From Burkholderia sp. S171 (GTDB lineage Bacteria > Pseudomonadota > Gammaproteobacteria > Burkholderiales > Burkholderiaceae), in contig NZ_LMUF01000075.1 in NCBI RefSeq assembly GCF_009766085.1, forward strand, positions 78,168-142,167: a stretch of 64,000 bases of DNA. Reading direction: 5' to 3'. A program made the position numbers and the translations under genes. The notes under the pieces are model-generated. The model saw nothing but the letters and a program-made list of their open reading frames with translations, searched no databases and had not been told where the DNA came from. Below are positions 35,484-44,397 of the stretch, in pieces. The number at the start of each line of letters is the position of its first letter. The stretch's first letter is position 1.

Positions 35484-35898
35484 ACGTCTCCTCGTGATGT
35501 CGTAATGCGACGATCAGGCCGCGCCTGTATCGCCACGAATCAAAGAAGCCGTTGCCCGTCTCCGATGCACCCGCGTCATGCCGCTGAAGCGGTTGCCCCT
35601 TAAAAGAGTCTGCTGCGCGTTTGCGCTGCCAATTTGAGACTAACGAGGGGATTTACTCCAGTGCATTCCTTGCATCGATAGGATGCAGGAGCCGCATGAG
35701 AGCGAGGGGGAAAGACAAGCAGAACAGCGGTCGCGCGGTTCGCGTCAGCGAACCCGGAATAGTGAGATAGAAAAGATAAGATCAGCGGCAGCAGGGGCAA
35801 TAGCGGTCGGATAGAACCGCCTTGGTGCGCCAGCGCGCACGTCATCCCGGCCCAAGAAGGCACGCGCCACAGGAACGCGCCTGCTGCCTTAAAAGCGA
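35484..35898. other. Intergenic region upstream of the porin, no gene seen
   Basis: This 415-base stretch lies between the rsmA end and the porin start, both on the minus strand. It should hold the porin promoter and the end of the lptD operon transcript. GTGCGC-CAGC-GCGCAC at 35825-35840 is a short GC hairpin without a T tract. Open frames here do not look coding. Confidence 0.4.
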
Positions 35899-36711
35899 CT
35901 ACTGCGCCGCCTTCACCACCTGCGCCAGTTTCACGAACTCGGCCACCGGCACTTCTTCCGCGCGCCGCGAAAGGTCGAATCCCAGCGCATCGAAATCCAC
36001 GCGATCACGATACACGCCCAGCGTATTGCGCATCATCTTGCGCCGTTGCGAGAACGCCGCCAGCACCACTTCGCCCAGCACCTTGTCGTCCACATCGGGC
36101 AACTCATCCGGCGCGAAAGGAATCATCCGCACGATGGCCGAATTCACCTTCGGCGGCGGATTGAACGATTCGGGCGGAACGTCGATGAGTTTATCGATGG
36201 CATAGCGATACTGAAGCATCACCGTCAGCCGCCCAAAATCCTTGTTGCCCGGCTCGGCGATCATCCGGTCCACCACTTCGTCCTGCAGCATGAAATGCTG
36301 ATCGATGACTTTAGGCGCGAACGTGGTCAGATGAAACAGCAGTGGACTGGAAATGTTGTACGGCAGGTTCCCCACAATCCGCAGCGACGGTTTATCGCCT
36401 TCCAGCGCGAGCGAACCAAAGTCGAACGCGAGGGCATCGCCGGCATGCAGCGCCAGCAGATTGCCAAATCGCTTCTCAAGCCGCCCGATCAGGTCGCGAT
36501 CCAGTTCTACCGCGTGCAGCGGCGACTCCGGCGTGGAGAGCCGCTCGACCAACGGCGCGGTGAGCGCGGCGAGACCCGGCCCGATCTCAACCATGCGTTC
36601 GCCGCGTTTGGGCGCGATGGTGTCGACGATCGAATCGATCACGCTTTGATCGACGAGGAAGTTCTGCCCGAAGCGCTTGCGCGCGAAGTGGCCCTGGTGC
36701 TTGATGGACAT
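35899..36711 (-). CDS. rsmA: 16S rRNA (adenine1518-N6/adenine1519-N6)-dimethyltransferase
   Basis: A 270-residue SAM-dependent enzyme (KsgA) that dimethylates two adenines in helix 45 of 16S rRNA. The N-terminus reads HFARKRFGQNFLVD. The SAM motif is VEIGPGLAALT (about 41-51), and the catalytic motif NLPYNIS is at about 113-119. It is the last gene of lptD-surA-pdxA-rsmA, the order found in E. coli. Confidence 0.96.
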   Translation of the reverse strand: MSIKHQGHFARKRFGQNFLVDQSVIDSIVDTIAPKRGERMVEIGPGLAALTAPLVERLSTPESPLHAVELDRDLIGRLEKRFGNLLALHAGDALAFDFGSLALEGDKPSLRIVGNLPYNISSPLLFHLTTFAPKVIDQHFMLQDEVVDRMIAEPGNKDFGRLTVMLQYRYAIDKLIDVPPESFNPPPKVNSAIVRMIPFAPDELPDVDDKVLGEVVLAAFSQRRKMMRNTLGVYRDRVDFDALGFDLSRRAEEVPVAEFVKLAQVVKAAQ

Positions 36712-36754
36712 CGGAGAAGCCGATTAAAACCGCAATGAAAAGGAAGGCAATAGG

Positions 36755-37732
36755 TCAGGAACGACGATGACGCGCCATGGCGACGGCTGTATCGATAGCA
36801 ACCATCAGGCTGCCCGGATCCGCACGGCCGGTGCCGGCCAGATCAAGCGCGGTGCCGTGATCGACCGAGGTACGGATGATCGGCAGCCCGAGCGTGATGT
36901 TGATGCCTTCGCCGAACGTCGCGAATTTCAGGACCGGCAAACCCTGGTCGTGGAACATCGCGAGCACGCAATCGGCGTCTTTGAGATAACGCGGCTGGAA
37001 CAAGGTATCCGCCGGATAAGGACCGGGCGCGTCAATGCCCAGCGCGCGCGCTTGCAGCAGCGCGGGCGTGATGACATCGATTTCCTCGCGGCCCAGATAA
37101 CCGTTTTCGCCCGCGTGCGGATTGAGTCCGGTGACCAGGATGCGCGGGTTCGGCAGACCGAACAGCGCTTTCAGGTCGCGATCGATAATGCTCAGCGTTT
37201 CGACAATCCCATCCACCGTCAACGCCGCCGACACGTCCTTCAGCGGCAAATGCGTAGTAGCAAGCGCGACGCGCAGCGGCCGCTCGCCCATGCCCGCGAG
37301 CATCATGACAACGCGCGGCGTATGGGTGCGTTCAGCGAGATATTCGGTGTGGCCGGTGAAGGGAACGCCGGCATCGTTGATAGTGCTTTTTTGCAGCGGC
37401 GCGGTGACGATAGCGTCGAACCGACCACTCACCGCCCCGTCGATAGCTGCATCGAGCAGGCCAAGCACGTAACGCCCGTTAGCGGCATTCAACTTGCCCG
37501 CGACGACGGGCACGCTCAGCGCGTGATGCTCTATTTCAATGTCCGCGCCGCTAGAAAGCCAAGCCGACGAACCCGCCCGCTCAGCCATCAACTCACGGTC
37601 GCCGAGCACGGTAAACCGCACCGATGGCCAGCGCTGTGCCGCTTCAGCCAGCGCCGCCACCGTCAACTCAGGCCCTACGCCCGCCGGTTCCCCGGTGGTA
37701 ATGGCGATTGACAATGGCGACGCTGCGTTCAT
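36755..37732 (-). CDS. pdxA: 4-hydroxythreonine-4-phosphate dehydrogenase
   Basis: A 325-residue metal- and NAD-dependent enzyme of pyridoxal phosphate synthesis. TTGEPAGVGPEL at the N-terminus, PFTGHTEYLAERT (about 120-132), GLNPHAGENGYLG (about 200-212) and MFHDQGLPVLKF (about 258-269) are family signatures. The histidines within these segments bind the metal. It starts nine bases after surA ends and is followed by rsmA. Confidence 0.96.
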   Translation of the reverse strand: MNAASPLSIAITTGEPAGVGPELTVAALAEAAQRWPSVRFTVLGDRELMAERAGSSAWLSSGADIEIEHHALSVPVVAGKLNAANGRYVLGLLDAAIDGAVSGRFDAIVTAPLQKSTINDAGVPFTGHTEYLAERTHTPRVVMMLAGMGERPLRVALATTHLPLKDVSAALTVDGIVETLSIIDRDLKALFGLPNPRILVTGLNPHAGENGYLGREEIDVITPALLQARALGIDAPGPYPADTLFQPRYLKDADCVLAMFHDQGLPVLKFATFGEGINITLGLPIIRTSVDHGTALDLAGTGRADPGSLMVAIDTAVAMARHRRS

Positions 37733-37740
37733 CTCAAGCC

Positions 37741-39120
37741 TTACTGGTTCAGCGCTTGCTGAGCCGCAACACCCTTGTATTGCACATAGGCGGTGTCGCG
37801 CAGTTCACGCAGCCAGTCGGAATATGCTTGCTCGGCCTTGCGCTGACCGATCGCCTGACGTGCCGTGTCCAGTTGCTGCTGTACCGAGCCTTCCGCATCG
37901 CGGCGTGCCAGCACCTGGATCAAGTGATAACCGTACTCGCTGCGAACCGGGTCGCTGACCTGGTTGTCTTTCAGGTTGTTCATGGCGCGCTCGAATTCCG
38001 GCACGGTTTCGCCCGGGCTGATCCAGCCGAGGTCCCCGCCCTGTGACGCTGAACCGTCCTGCGAATAGGTTTTCGCGAAGTTGCCGAAATCACCGCCCTT
38101 CTCAACGTCACCCTTGATTTCGAGCAGCTTCTGACGGGCGGCCGACTCGGACACGCCATCGGCTACGCGAATCAGGATGTGCCGGACATGGGTCTGCACG
38201 ATCTTGGGCGCATCGGCGGCCTGGCCTTGGCCTACGCGACGATCCACCAGCTTGATGATCTCAAACCCGCCGTCAGTGCGAATCAGTTGCGGATTCACCT
38301 CGTTCGGACGCAGCGTTGAAACCGCCGTCACAATGGACGCCGGTAACGAAGCCTGGGTGCGGAAACCGAGATCGCCGCCCTTGGCCGCATCGGTATCTTG
38401 CGTATTGTTCTTTGCCAGCTTGGTGAAGTCCGATCCGCTTTGCGCGTCTTTCAACACGGCATCGGCCTTCGCCTGAATAGCGGCAATGTCAGCCTGCGAC
38501 GCGTTGTCCGGCACCTTGAACATGATGTGCTGCAGATGCAGGTCGTTGGACTGGCGGGCGGCCGGTCCACGCTGGCTGGCAACGTAGTTGGCCACTTCGC
38601 CGTCCGACACCGTGATCTTGCTGTCCACCTCTTTCTCACGCAGTTTCGACAGCGTCAGCTCGGTGCGGGCATCGCGTTGGAAGGTCGTCCAGGGCACCCC
38701 TTGCGCCTCAATGCGCGCGCGGTACACGTCGAGCGTCATGTTGTTTTGCTGCGCGAGGCGCTCGAGCGTGCGTTGCACGGTGGCGTCGTCAACGACGATG
38801 TTGTCTTCCTTCGCCTTCTGCAACTGAATGCGTTCGATCACCATCTGGTCGAGCACCTGACGTTGCAACTGATCCGCCGGGGGAACCGGCGCGTTCTGCT
38901 GCTGCAAGCGGCGCACGATCAGACCCGTGCGGTCGGCGAGTTCACGTTCCGTGATGACGTCGCTGTTCACCACCGCAGCGACAGAATCCGCAACCTGCGC
39001 ACCGCCCGCCGTGGTCGAGGACGACAGCGCCTGAGCGTGCGCCACCGGTCCGGCCAGCAGCGCTGCGGCGAAAACACCGGCCGCGAACATTGCGCACTTC
39101 AACTTGTTCATGTTTGACAC
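37741..39120 (-). CDS. surA: Periplasmic chaperone / peptidyl-prolyl isomerase SurA
   Basis: A 459-residue outer-membrane-protein chaperone. The signal peptide ends near GPVAHAQA. A SurA_N domain (about 40-165, with VADSVAAVVNSDVITERELADR) precedes two parvulin repeats (about 185-285 and 310-405, the second with GGDLGWISPGETVPEFERAM) and a short C-terminal helix. The start used is GTG at 39120, five bases after GGAG; an ATG at 39111 also leaves the signal intact. It is downstream of lptD, one of its main clients in E. coli. Confidence 0.95.
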   Translation of the reverse strand: MSNMNKLKCAMFAAGVFAAALLAGPVAHAQALSSSTTAGGAQVADSVAAVVNSDVITERELADRTGLIVRRLQQQNAPVPPADQLQRQVLDQMVIERIQLQKAKEDNIVVDDATVQRTLERLAQQNNMTLDVYRARIEAQGVPWTTFQRDARTELTLSKLREKEVDSKITVSDGEVANYVASQRGPAARQSNDLHLQHIMFKVPDNASQADIAAIQAKADAVLKDAQSGSDFTKLAKNNTQDTDAAKGGDLGFRTQASLPASIVTAVSTLRPNEVNPQLIRTDGGFEIIKLVDRRVGQGQAADAPKIVQTHVRHILIRVADGVSESAARQKLLEIKGDVEKGGDFGNFAKTYSQDGSASQGGDLGWISPGETVPEFERAMNNLKDNQVSDPVRSEYGYHLIQVLARRDAEGSVQQQLDTARQAIGQRKAEQAYSDWLRELRDTAYVQYKGVAAQQALNQ

Positions 39121-39187
39121 AGATACTCCATCGATTGCGGCCGGTGACCGACCCTATTGCCTACGGCGTACTGCACACTCCGCACGC

Positions 39188-41575
39188 TCATTCGTAATTC
39201 GTGTAACGCGCAAGCGGTGCGGGCGGCGGCGGCGGCGGCGTGTAGCCAGCGACGCCGGCACGGAACGCCGCGGTCAGCCCATTATCGACGTTCGACAAGC
39301 CCTTGAACGTCATTTGAGCGAGAATCCGCGTCCCGGCAGTGTTACTTCCGGTGCTAGTGATACCGTTTGCGTAACGCTGCAGGCCGACGCCCAGCGTCCA
39401 GCAGTCGGCATCGTACTGGAAGCCCAACAGGCCGTCGACAAGCCGATGGCCTGCCAGATCGTAGTTCACCCGGGCGACGCTATAAATGTGTTGCGATAGC
39501 GGCCATTGTGCCGAAACCAGAATCTGGTTGATCGGCGAGGTGGACAGCGTGGTCTCGTTCGCCCGCGTGTACCGGTATCCAATATTGATGACTTCGCGCG
39601 CCGCCGGGCTGAACCCGAAACCAATGCTCGAACGCACCAACTGGTTGTTGTCGGCATTATATTGGAACGCAGTTTCCTGTGAAAAACCAGCGCCCAGCTT
39701 GAAGGACGCGCCCAGGATCAGGTCCGAATGTTTCGCCTGGTCGAGCGGCTGGCCTGCGGTGATCGTGACGCGCTGCGGCTGGAAATAATACTGCTGCGCG
39801 ATCACAAAACGCGCACGTTCGTCACCCGTTGCCGGGTTGATGAAACGCGACGTCAGGCCGACCGTCAGACGGTTTGCATCGGCAATACGGTCGTTACCTG
39901 CGTACGTGTTCGGCGTGTAGATTTCAGCGAGGCTGAAGTCCGACTGGCCGGTATCGAAAATAGGCGCGAATTCCTGGTTACGGTACGGCGTGTACACGTA
40001 ATACAGGCGCGGCTCCAGCGTCTGGATGTAATCCTGGCCGAAGATTCGCACCGAGCGGTCGAACACCAGGCCGGTGTCGAAGCTGACCGTGGGAATGGAT
40101 TCCGACAGGTTCTTCGGCTGGCCCGCCGGCGTGCCGTTGGCCGCGCTGCCGATCTCGTTCAAGTCGTACGACGCGAAGTGATACTGCACCTTCGGCGTAA
40201 CGAAATAACCCGGTCCGGTAACGCTGTAGCTCAGGTAAGGATTGAAAACAACGCGCTGACCTTCCGTGGAGTCCGCGATGGTGGTCGTAAAGCGCGTGTA
40301 GTCCGCTTCCGCGCCGTAATCGAAACCGCCGACGTTGTACTTGTTGTACAGCACGTTCAACTGCGGTTCGCGGGCGTACGGCGAGGTTGCCGGCGGCAAC
40401 ACCTGCCAGCGCTGTTCGTGCGCAAGAATGGACCACGGTCCGTTGTTGTACGTGACACCCACTTCCTGCTGATACAGGACCTGCGTGCCGTTGATGATCT
40501 GGTTCGACGCGTTGCCCAGGTCTTCCGGATACTGATTGTCCGAGACCTTGTTGTAGTTGATGTACGCGCCGAATCCGCCACCGAAGTTCTGCTGGTGCTG
40601 GATGTAGATCGCATAGCGGTTCGTATGCGTCTGCAGATCCTGCGGCAGGAATTCGCCGGTGATCGTGCCCGAATAAGTCGGCGACAAATACCGGAACGTC
40701 GACTGGATCTGAATACCGCGCCGCGTCATCAGGCGCGGCGTAACCACCAAATCGCGATTCGGCGCGATATTGAAGTAGTACGGCAACTCCACTTCAAAAC
40801 CGGTGGTCGAATTCACCGACACCGTCGGCGGCAAGATACCGCTCCGCCGTTCGCTGGTCAGCGGAAACGACAGCCACGGGCTCGCGAATACCGGGACGCC
40901 CTGGAAAAACAGCACGCCGTTGTGCGCGACGCCTTCGTTGGCGCCGGTATCGAAGTCAAACGACGTACCCTTGATATACCAGGCCGGATCCGTCTCACAC
41001 GAACATGCGGTGTACGTGCCGTGATCGACCTTCGTTTGTTCGTCGTCGATCAAGTCCGCGCGCTGCGCGCTGCCCGAGCCGTTCGAGAGATTGAAGCGGT
41101 ACTTCGGGTTCGTCATGTAACCCTCGTTCGCCTCCACCTTCAAGTGCGCTTCCGGGCCGATAAACGAATTGCCGTTGCTGAAGATCCTGACATGACCGTA
41201 AGCATCGGCCATGTCCGTGTCCTGGTCGTAATGCAGCGCATCCGACTTGATCACCGACACATTACGGCGCAATTCGGCCGAGCCCTTCGCTGCCATGTCC
41301 TGATCGGCCGTGCCCGTGGTGTGATCGCCGAGGACGAACGTAGCGGGCTGGTCGCCTTGACGCAGCGGCCGTTCCTCAAGCTGAGGCGCGAGCCGCAGGC
41401 TCCAGGCGTCGCCTAGTGGCTGCGTGTCGGCTGCCCCGCCCGATAGCTGCGCGTGCGCGAGCGCGGGCATCAGGCCGGGCACGGCGATCAACGCCGCGAA
41501 CAGCCGCCGCCTGCGTGGCCGCTGATCACGCTGTGGGCGCAATGGAACTGGTTTGGAAAACTGTCGTGGCGGCAT
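39188..41575 (-). CDS. lptD: LPS-assembly protein LptD
   Basis: A 795-residue outer-membrane protein that inserts lipopolysaccharide into the outer leaflet with LptE. The signal peptide ends near ALAHAQ. An OstA jellyroll domain follows (about 75-185, with VIKSDALHYDQDTDMADAYG), then a large beta-barrel. Two close cysteines lie near residue 190 (ACSCE). Only one cysteine (DADCW, near 722) is seen where E. coli has an adjacent pair, so disulfide pairing may differ. The chain ends with a Pro-rich stretch and RYTNYE. The open frame extends 92 codons further upstream with no family resemblance. Confidence 0.94.
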   Translation of the reverse strand: MPPRQFSKPVPLRPQRDQRPRRRRLFAALIAVPGLMPALAHAQLSGGAADTQPLGDAWSLRLAPQLEERPLRQGDQPATFVLGDHTTGTADQDMAAKGSAELRRNVSVIKSDALHYDQDTDMADAYGHVRIFSNGNSFIGPEAHLKVEANEGYMTNPKYRFNLSNGSGSAQRADLIDDEQTKVDHGTYTACSCETDPAWYIKGTSFDFDTGANEGVAHNGVLFFQGVPVFASPWLSFPLTSERRSGILPPTVSVNSTTGFEVELPYYFNIAPNRDLVVTPRLMTRRGIQIQSTFRYLSPTYSGTITGEFLPQDLQTHTNRYAIYIQHQQNFGGGFGAYINYNKVSDNQYPEDLGNASNQIINGTQVLYQQEVGVTYNNGPWSILAHEQRWQVLPPATSPYAREPQLNVLYNKYNVGGFDYGAEADYTRFTTTIADSTEGQRVVFNPYLSYSVTGPGYFVTPKVQYHFASYDLNEIGSAANGTPAGQPKNLSESIPTVSFDTGLVFDRSVRIFGQDYIQTLEPRLYYVYTPYRNQEFAPIFDTGQSDFSLAEIYTPNTYAGNDRIADANRLTVGLTSRFINPATGDERARFVIAQQYYFQPQRVTITAGQPLDQAKHSDLILGASFKLGAGFSQETAFQYNADNNQLVRSSIGFGFSPAAREVINIGYRYTRANETTLSTSPINQILVSAQWPLSQHIYSVARVNYDLAGHRLVDGLLGFQYDADCWTLGVGLQRYANGITSTGSNTAGTRILAQMTFKGLSNVDNGLTAAFRAGVAGYTPPPPPPAPLARYTNYE

Positions 41576-41834
41576 GTTTGAGTGCTGTTCAATCGCGTCA
41601 CGCTCGGCGCTCGACGAGAGTACCCGGGCACAGCCACCGGAACTCGCGCCACCGGAGTTGTCGGTTCGCTGCGAACGAAAATGAATCGATCGATGGATGA
41701 GTCGGGCGGCTATCGTGCCCTTCGGTGGCCAACGATGCCGTTGTGGCCTGCCAAAGGCTTCGCGCCGGGCGCAAACGGAATGCTTAAAAAAGTCGTGGGG
41801 TATTATATGGCAAGACGTTTCACCCCTCGAATTT

Positions 41835-42860
41835 ATGACGCCCCCAAACACCGATTTTCGCCTTACCCAGCTTCACGACTGGCTGCAAACCCTGGCTGAT
41901 CGGTATCGGCTGGACCTTTCCACACTTGCCCCCGCTTCCGCCGACGCCAGTTTCCGTCGATATTTCCGGTTGGCTGCTGAAAGCGACGCCGGCAAGACGC
42001 TGATTGCCGTCGATGCCCCGCCGCCCGAGAAGTGCCGCGAGTTCGTGCAAGTAGCCGGATTGCTGCGCGACGCCGGCGTGCATGTACCGCAGATCCTGGA
42101 AACGGATTTCGATGCCGGCTTCATGCTGGTGACCGATCTCGGCACCACGACCTACCTCTCCGTCCTCGATGAAAAGAACGCCCGGCCGCTGATGCGCTCG
42201 GCGATTGATACGTTGATCAAGTTCCAGGTGACATCGAAGGAAGGCGTTTTGCCCGCTTTCGATGAAGCCTTCCTCCGCCGCGAAATGGAACTGATGCCCG
42301 AGTGGTTCGTGGCGAAGCATCTGGGCCACACGCTGGACGCCGCCGAACGCAAGGTACTCGACGACACCTTCAACGTCCTGGTCGAAAGCGCATTGGCTCA
42401 GCCGCAGGTTTTCATGCTGCGCGACTTCATGCCGCGCAACCTGATGGTCAGCGAGCCGAATCCCGGCGTGCTCGACTTTCAGGACGCGGTGTACGGACCG
42501 TTGAGCTATGACATTGCTTCGTTGATGCGGGATGCGTTCGTTAGCTGGGAAGAAGCGTTCGAACTCGACTGCTTCGTCTACTACTGGGAAGGCGCGCGCA
42601 AGGCCGGATTGCCTGTGGATGCCGATTTCGGCGAGTTCTATCGGCAGATCGAGTGGATGGGATTGCAGCGCCATATCAAGGTGCTGGGGCTGTTTGCGCG
42701 CATTTATCATCGCGATGGGAAACCGCAGTATCTGGCGGATTTGCCGCGGTTTATTGGTTATGCGCGGAAGGTGTCGGAGCGGTACAGGCCGTTGCGGCCC
42801 TTTGCACGCTTGCTTGATACGCTGGAAGGCCGTGCCGTAGACGTGGGTTATACGTTTTGA
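41835..42860 (+). CDS. amgK: N-acetylmuramate/N-acetylglucosamine kinase, aminoglycoside phosphotransferase fold
   Basis: A 341-residue kinase that phosphorylates anomeric MurNAc or GlcNAc in peptidoglycan recycling. The N-terminal lobe has DASFRRYFRL. The catalytic loop is RDFMPRNLMV (about 198-207) and the metal-binding motif is LDFQDAVYGP (about 216-225). The identification rests on its overlap with murU (stop and start share four bases) and its position divergent from lptD, the same order as in Pseudomonas. The ATG at 41835 gives the conserved N-terminus. Confidence 0.9.
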   Translation: MTPPNTDFRLTQLHDWLQTLADRYRLDLSTLAPASADASFRRYFRLAAESDAGKTLIAVDAPPPEKCREFVQVAGLLRDAGVHVPQILETDFDAGFMLVTDLGTTTYLSVLDEKNARPLMRSAIDTLIKFQVTSKEGVLPAFDEAFLRREMELMPEWFVAKHLGHTLDAAERKVLDDTFNVLVESALAQPQVFMLRDFMPRNLMVSEPNPGVLDFQDAVYGPLSYDIASLMRDAFVSWEEAFELDCFVYYWEGARKAGLPVDADFGEFYRQIEWMGLQRHIKVLGLFARIYHRDGKPQYLADLPRFIGYARKVSERYRPLRPFARLLDTLEGRAVDVGYTF

Positions 42861-43570
42861 GCGCTCTCAACGTAGCGATGATCTTCGCCGCCGGGCGCGG
42901 CGAGCGCATGCGCCCACTGACGGATTCGTGTCCCAAGCCGCTGCTTAAAGTTGGCGGCAAGCCATTGATTGTCTGGCAGATTGAACGGCTCGCGGCGGCG
43001 GGGTTTGAAGTCATCGTGATCAATCACGCCTGGCTTGGGCGGATGATTCAGTCGAATCTTGGCGATGGCTCGCGTTGGGGCGTCGAGATCCGCTACTCGC
43101 GCGAGATGCACGCGCTGGAGACGGCCGGCGGAATTGCCAAGGCCTTGCCATTACTCGAAAAAGACGGTGAAGCGGCGGTTTTCCTGGCAGTCAGCGGCGA
43201 CGTATTCTGCGACTTCGACTACGCGAGCTTGCGAGCGCGCACGGCTGCAATGGCGCTTGCATCTGAGCCCGCCATGCATCTGGTCATGGTGCCGAATCCG
43301 CCGTTCCATACGCTCGGCGATTTCGCGCTCGAGCCCAACGGCACACTTTCCCTCGATGGCGAAGCACGCTTCACGTTCGGCAATATCGGTTTGTACGACA
43401 CGCGCATGTTCCGCGATCTCGCTCCCAACACGCGGCGCGCATTGACGCCGTATTACCAGGAGACGGTCGCAGCCGGGCGCGCTACCGGCGAACTGTATGA
43501 AGGACGATGGGAGAACGTTGGGACGGCCGCGCAGCTGGAGGAGCTGGATCGGGCGCTGCGGGGCAAGTAA
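42857..43570 (+). CDS. murU: N-acetylmuramate alpha-1-phosphate uridylyltransferase
   Basis: A 237-residue nucleotidyltransferase that makes UDP-MurNAc from MurNAc-1-phosphate, bypassing de novo synthesis and conferring fosfomycin tolerance in Pseudomonas. The signature AAGRGERMRPLTDSCPKPL starts near residue 11, with SGDVFCDFD as the metal-binding strand. It starts at TTG 42857 within the amgK stop; the first ATG would be at 42878. Together with amgK it forms the anabolic recycling pathway. Confidence 0.9.
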   Translation: MSALNVAMIFAAGRGERMRPLTDSCPKPLLKVGGKPLIVWQIERLAAAGFEVIVINHAWLGRMIQSNLGDGSRWGVEIRYSREMHALETAGGIAKALPLLEKDGEAAVFLAVSGDVFCDFDYASLRARTAAMALASEPAMHLVMVPNPPFHTLGDFALEPNGTLSLDGEARFTFGNIGLYDTRMFRDLAPNTRRALTPYYQETVAAGRATGELYEGRWENVGTAAQLEELDRALRGK

Positions 43571-43581
43571 GGCGCTGAACG

Positions 43582-44004
43582 CTATACCGGGGTCCAGGGG
43601 TCAATGATTGGGACTCCTGCCGTCTCGAAGTCCTTGCCGTTTCGCGTCGCGAGCATTGTGTCATGGGCGTGGCATACAGCGGCAATTTGCGCGTCGGCTG
43701 AACTGATTGGCCGACCAAGTGACTCGCATTCAGCCACAAGCATTGCGTAACGGCGTGCGGCATTAGCATCGAAGGGGAGAATCTTGCCGGCCAGTTCTCC
43801 TTCGAGCATGGATTCGATCGCGCCGCGCAGCGCGGTTTTGCGTTTGCCGTGCGCGAGCCGGGCAACCCCGTACAACAATTCCGCAACGGTAATGGCTGTG
43901 GTGTACAGGTCCTGCGAATGCTGCGAATCGAGCCAGGCCAAAACGTTTTCATCGGGGTTGGCGCGCATGAGTTCCGACAAGACGTTCGTGTCCAGAATAA
44001 TCAT
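43582..44004 (-). CDS. vapC: PIN-domain ribonuclease toxin (VapC/FitB type)
   Basis: A 140-residue toxin with the acidic PIN active site: Asp5 (ILDTNVLSEL), Glu42 (AELLYG), Asp104 (SSADAQIA) and Asp125. VapC toxins cleave tRNA or rRNA. The start overlaps the antitoxin stop by four bases (ATGA), the usual coupled arrangement. The FitB-like features LYTTAITVAELLYGVARL and LPFDANAARRYA favour that subgroup. Confidence 0.92.
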   Translation of the reverse strand: MIILDTNVLSELMRANPDENVLAWLDSQHSQDLYTTAITVAELLYGVARLAHGKRKTALRGAIESMLEGELAGKILPFDANAARRYAMLVAECESLGRPISSADAQIAAVCHAHDTMLATRNGKDFETAGVPIIDPWTPV

Positions 44005-44246
44005 TCCGGAAACTCGGCAACCCGAGGTTGTTCAGTGCGATCCGGTAGCGACAGACCCTCGTCGGCGAGACTCGCAAAGCGTTGATGGACGCGGCTGCCA
44101 AAACCAGCGGTGTTCGCAGTGCCCACCAACGCGTTCTGCAATATCACTCGCACCTCTTCTTCCATGGACCGGCCATGCCGGGCCGCTTCAACACGAAGCA
44201 ATGCCTTCACCTGGTCGTCCAGATTGCGAATTGTCAGCGTTGCCAT
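44001..44246 (-). CDS. vapB: Ribbon-helix-helix antitoxin (VapB/FitA type)
   Basis: An 81-residue antitoxin. The N-terminal ribbon-helix-helix MATLTIRNLDDQVKALLRVE and the following RHGRSMEEEVRVIL match FitA-like DNA-binding antitoxins. The C-terminal half would wrap the toxin. The ATG at 44244-44246 is the family start; the frame is open far upstream but unrelated. The pair usually represses itself, so its operator should lie just upstream, before purB. Confidence 0.88.
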   Translation of the reverse strand: MATLTIRNLDDQVKALLRVEAARHGRSMEEEVRVILQNALVGTANTAGFGSRVHQRFASLADEGLSLPDRTEQPRVAEFPE

Positions 44247-44397
44247 AAAGAGTACTCCGTTTGCTGTCATTGACTGCAATGCTAGCACATAATTCACGAA
44301 TTGGACGTTGTCGGCACGGTGAAGTCCGTGCCGGTCAGCGCCCGGTTTGCAAATGGTAAAATCCATTTCTCCTTTCGTCTCACTCCGCGGCCCCACC

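Noticed and set aside
39728..41416. 562-codon plus-strand open frame inside lptD
   Set aside because: An Arg/Val-rich antisense shadow without a ribosome binding site; lptD is well supported.
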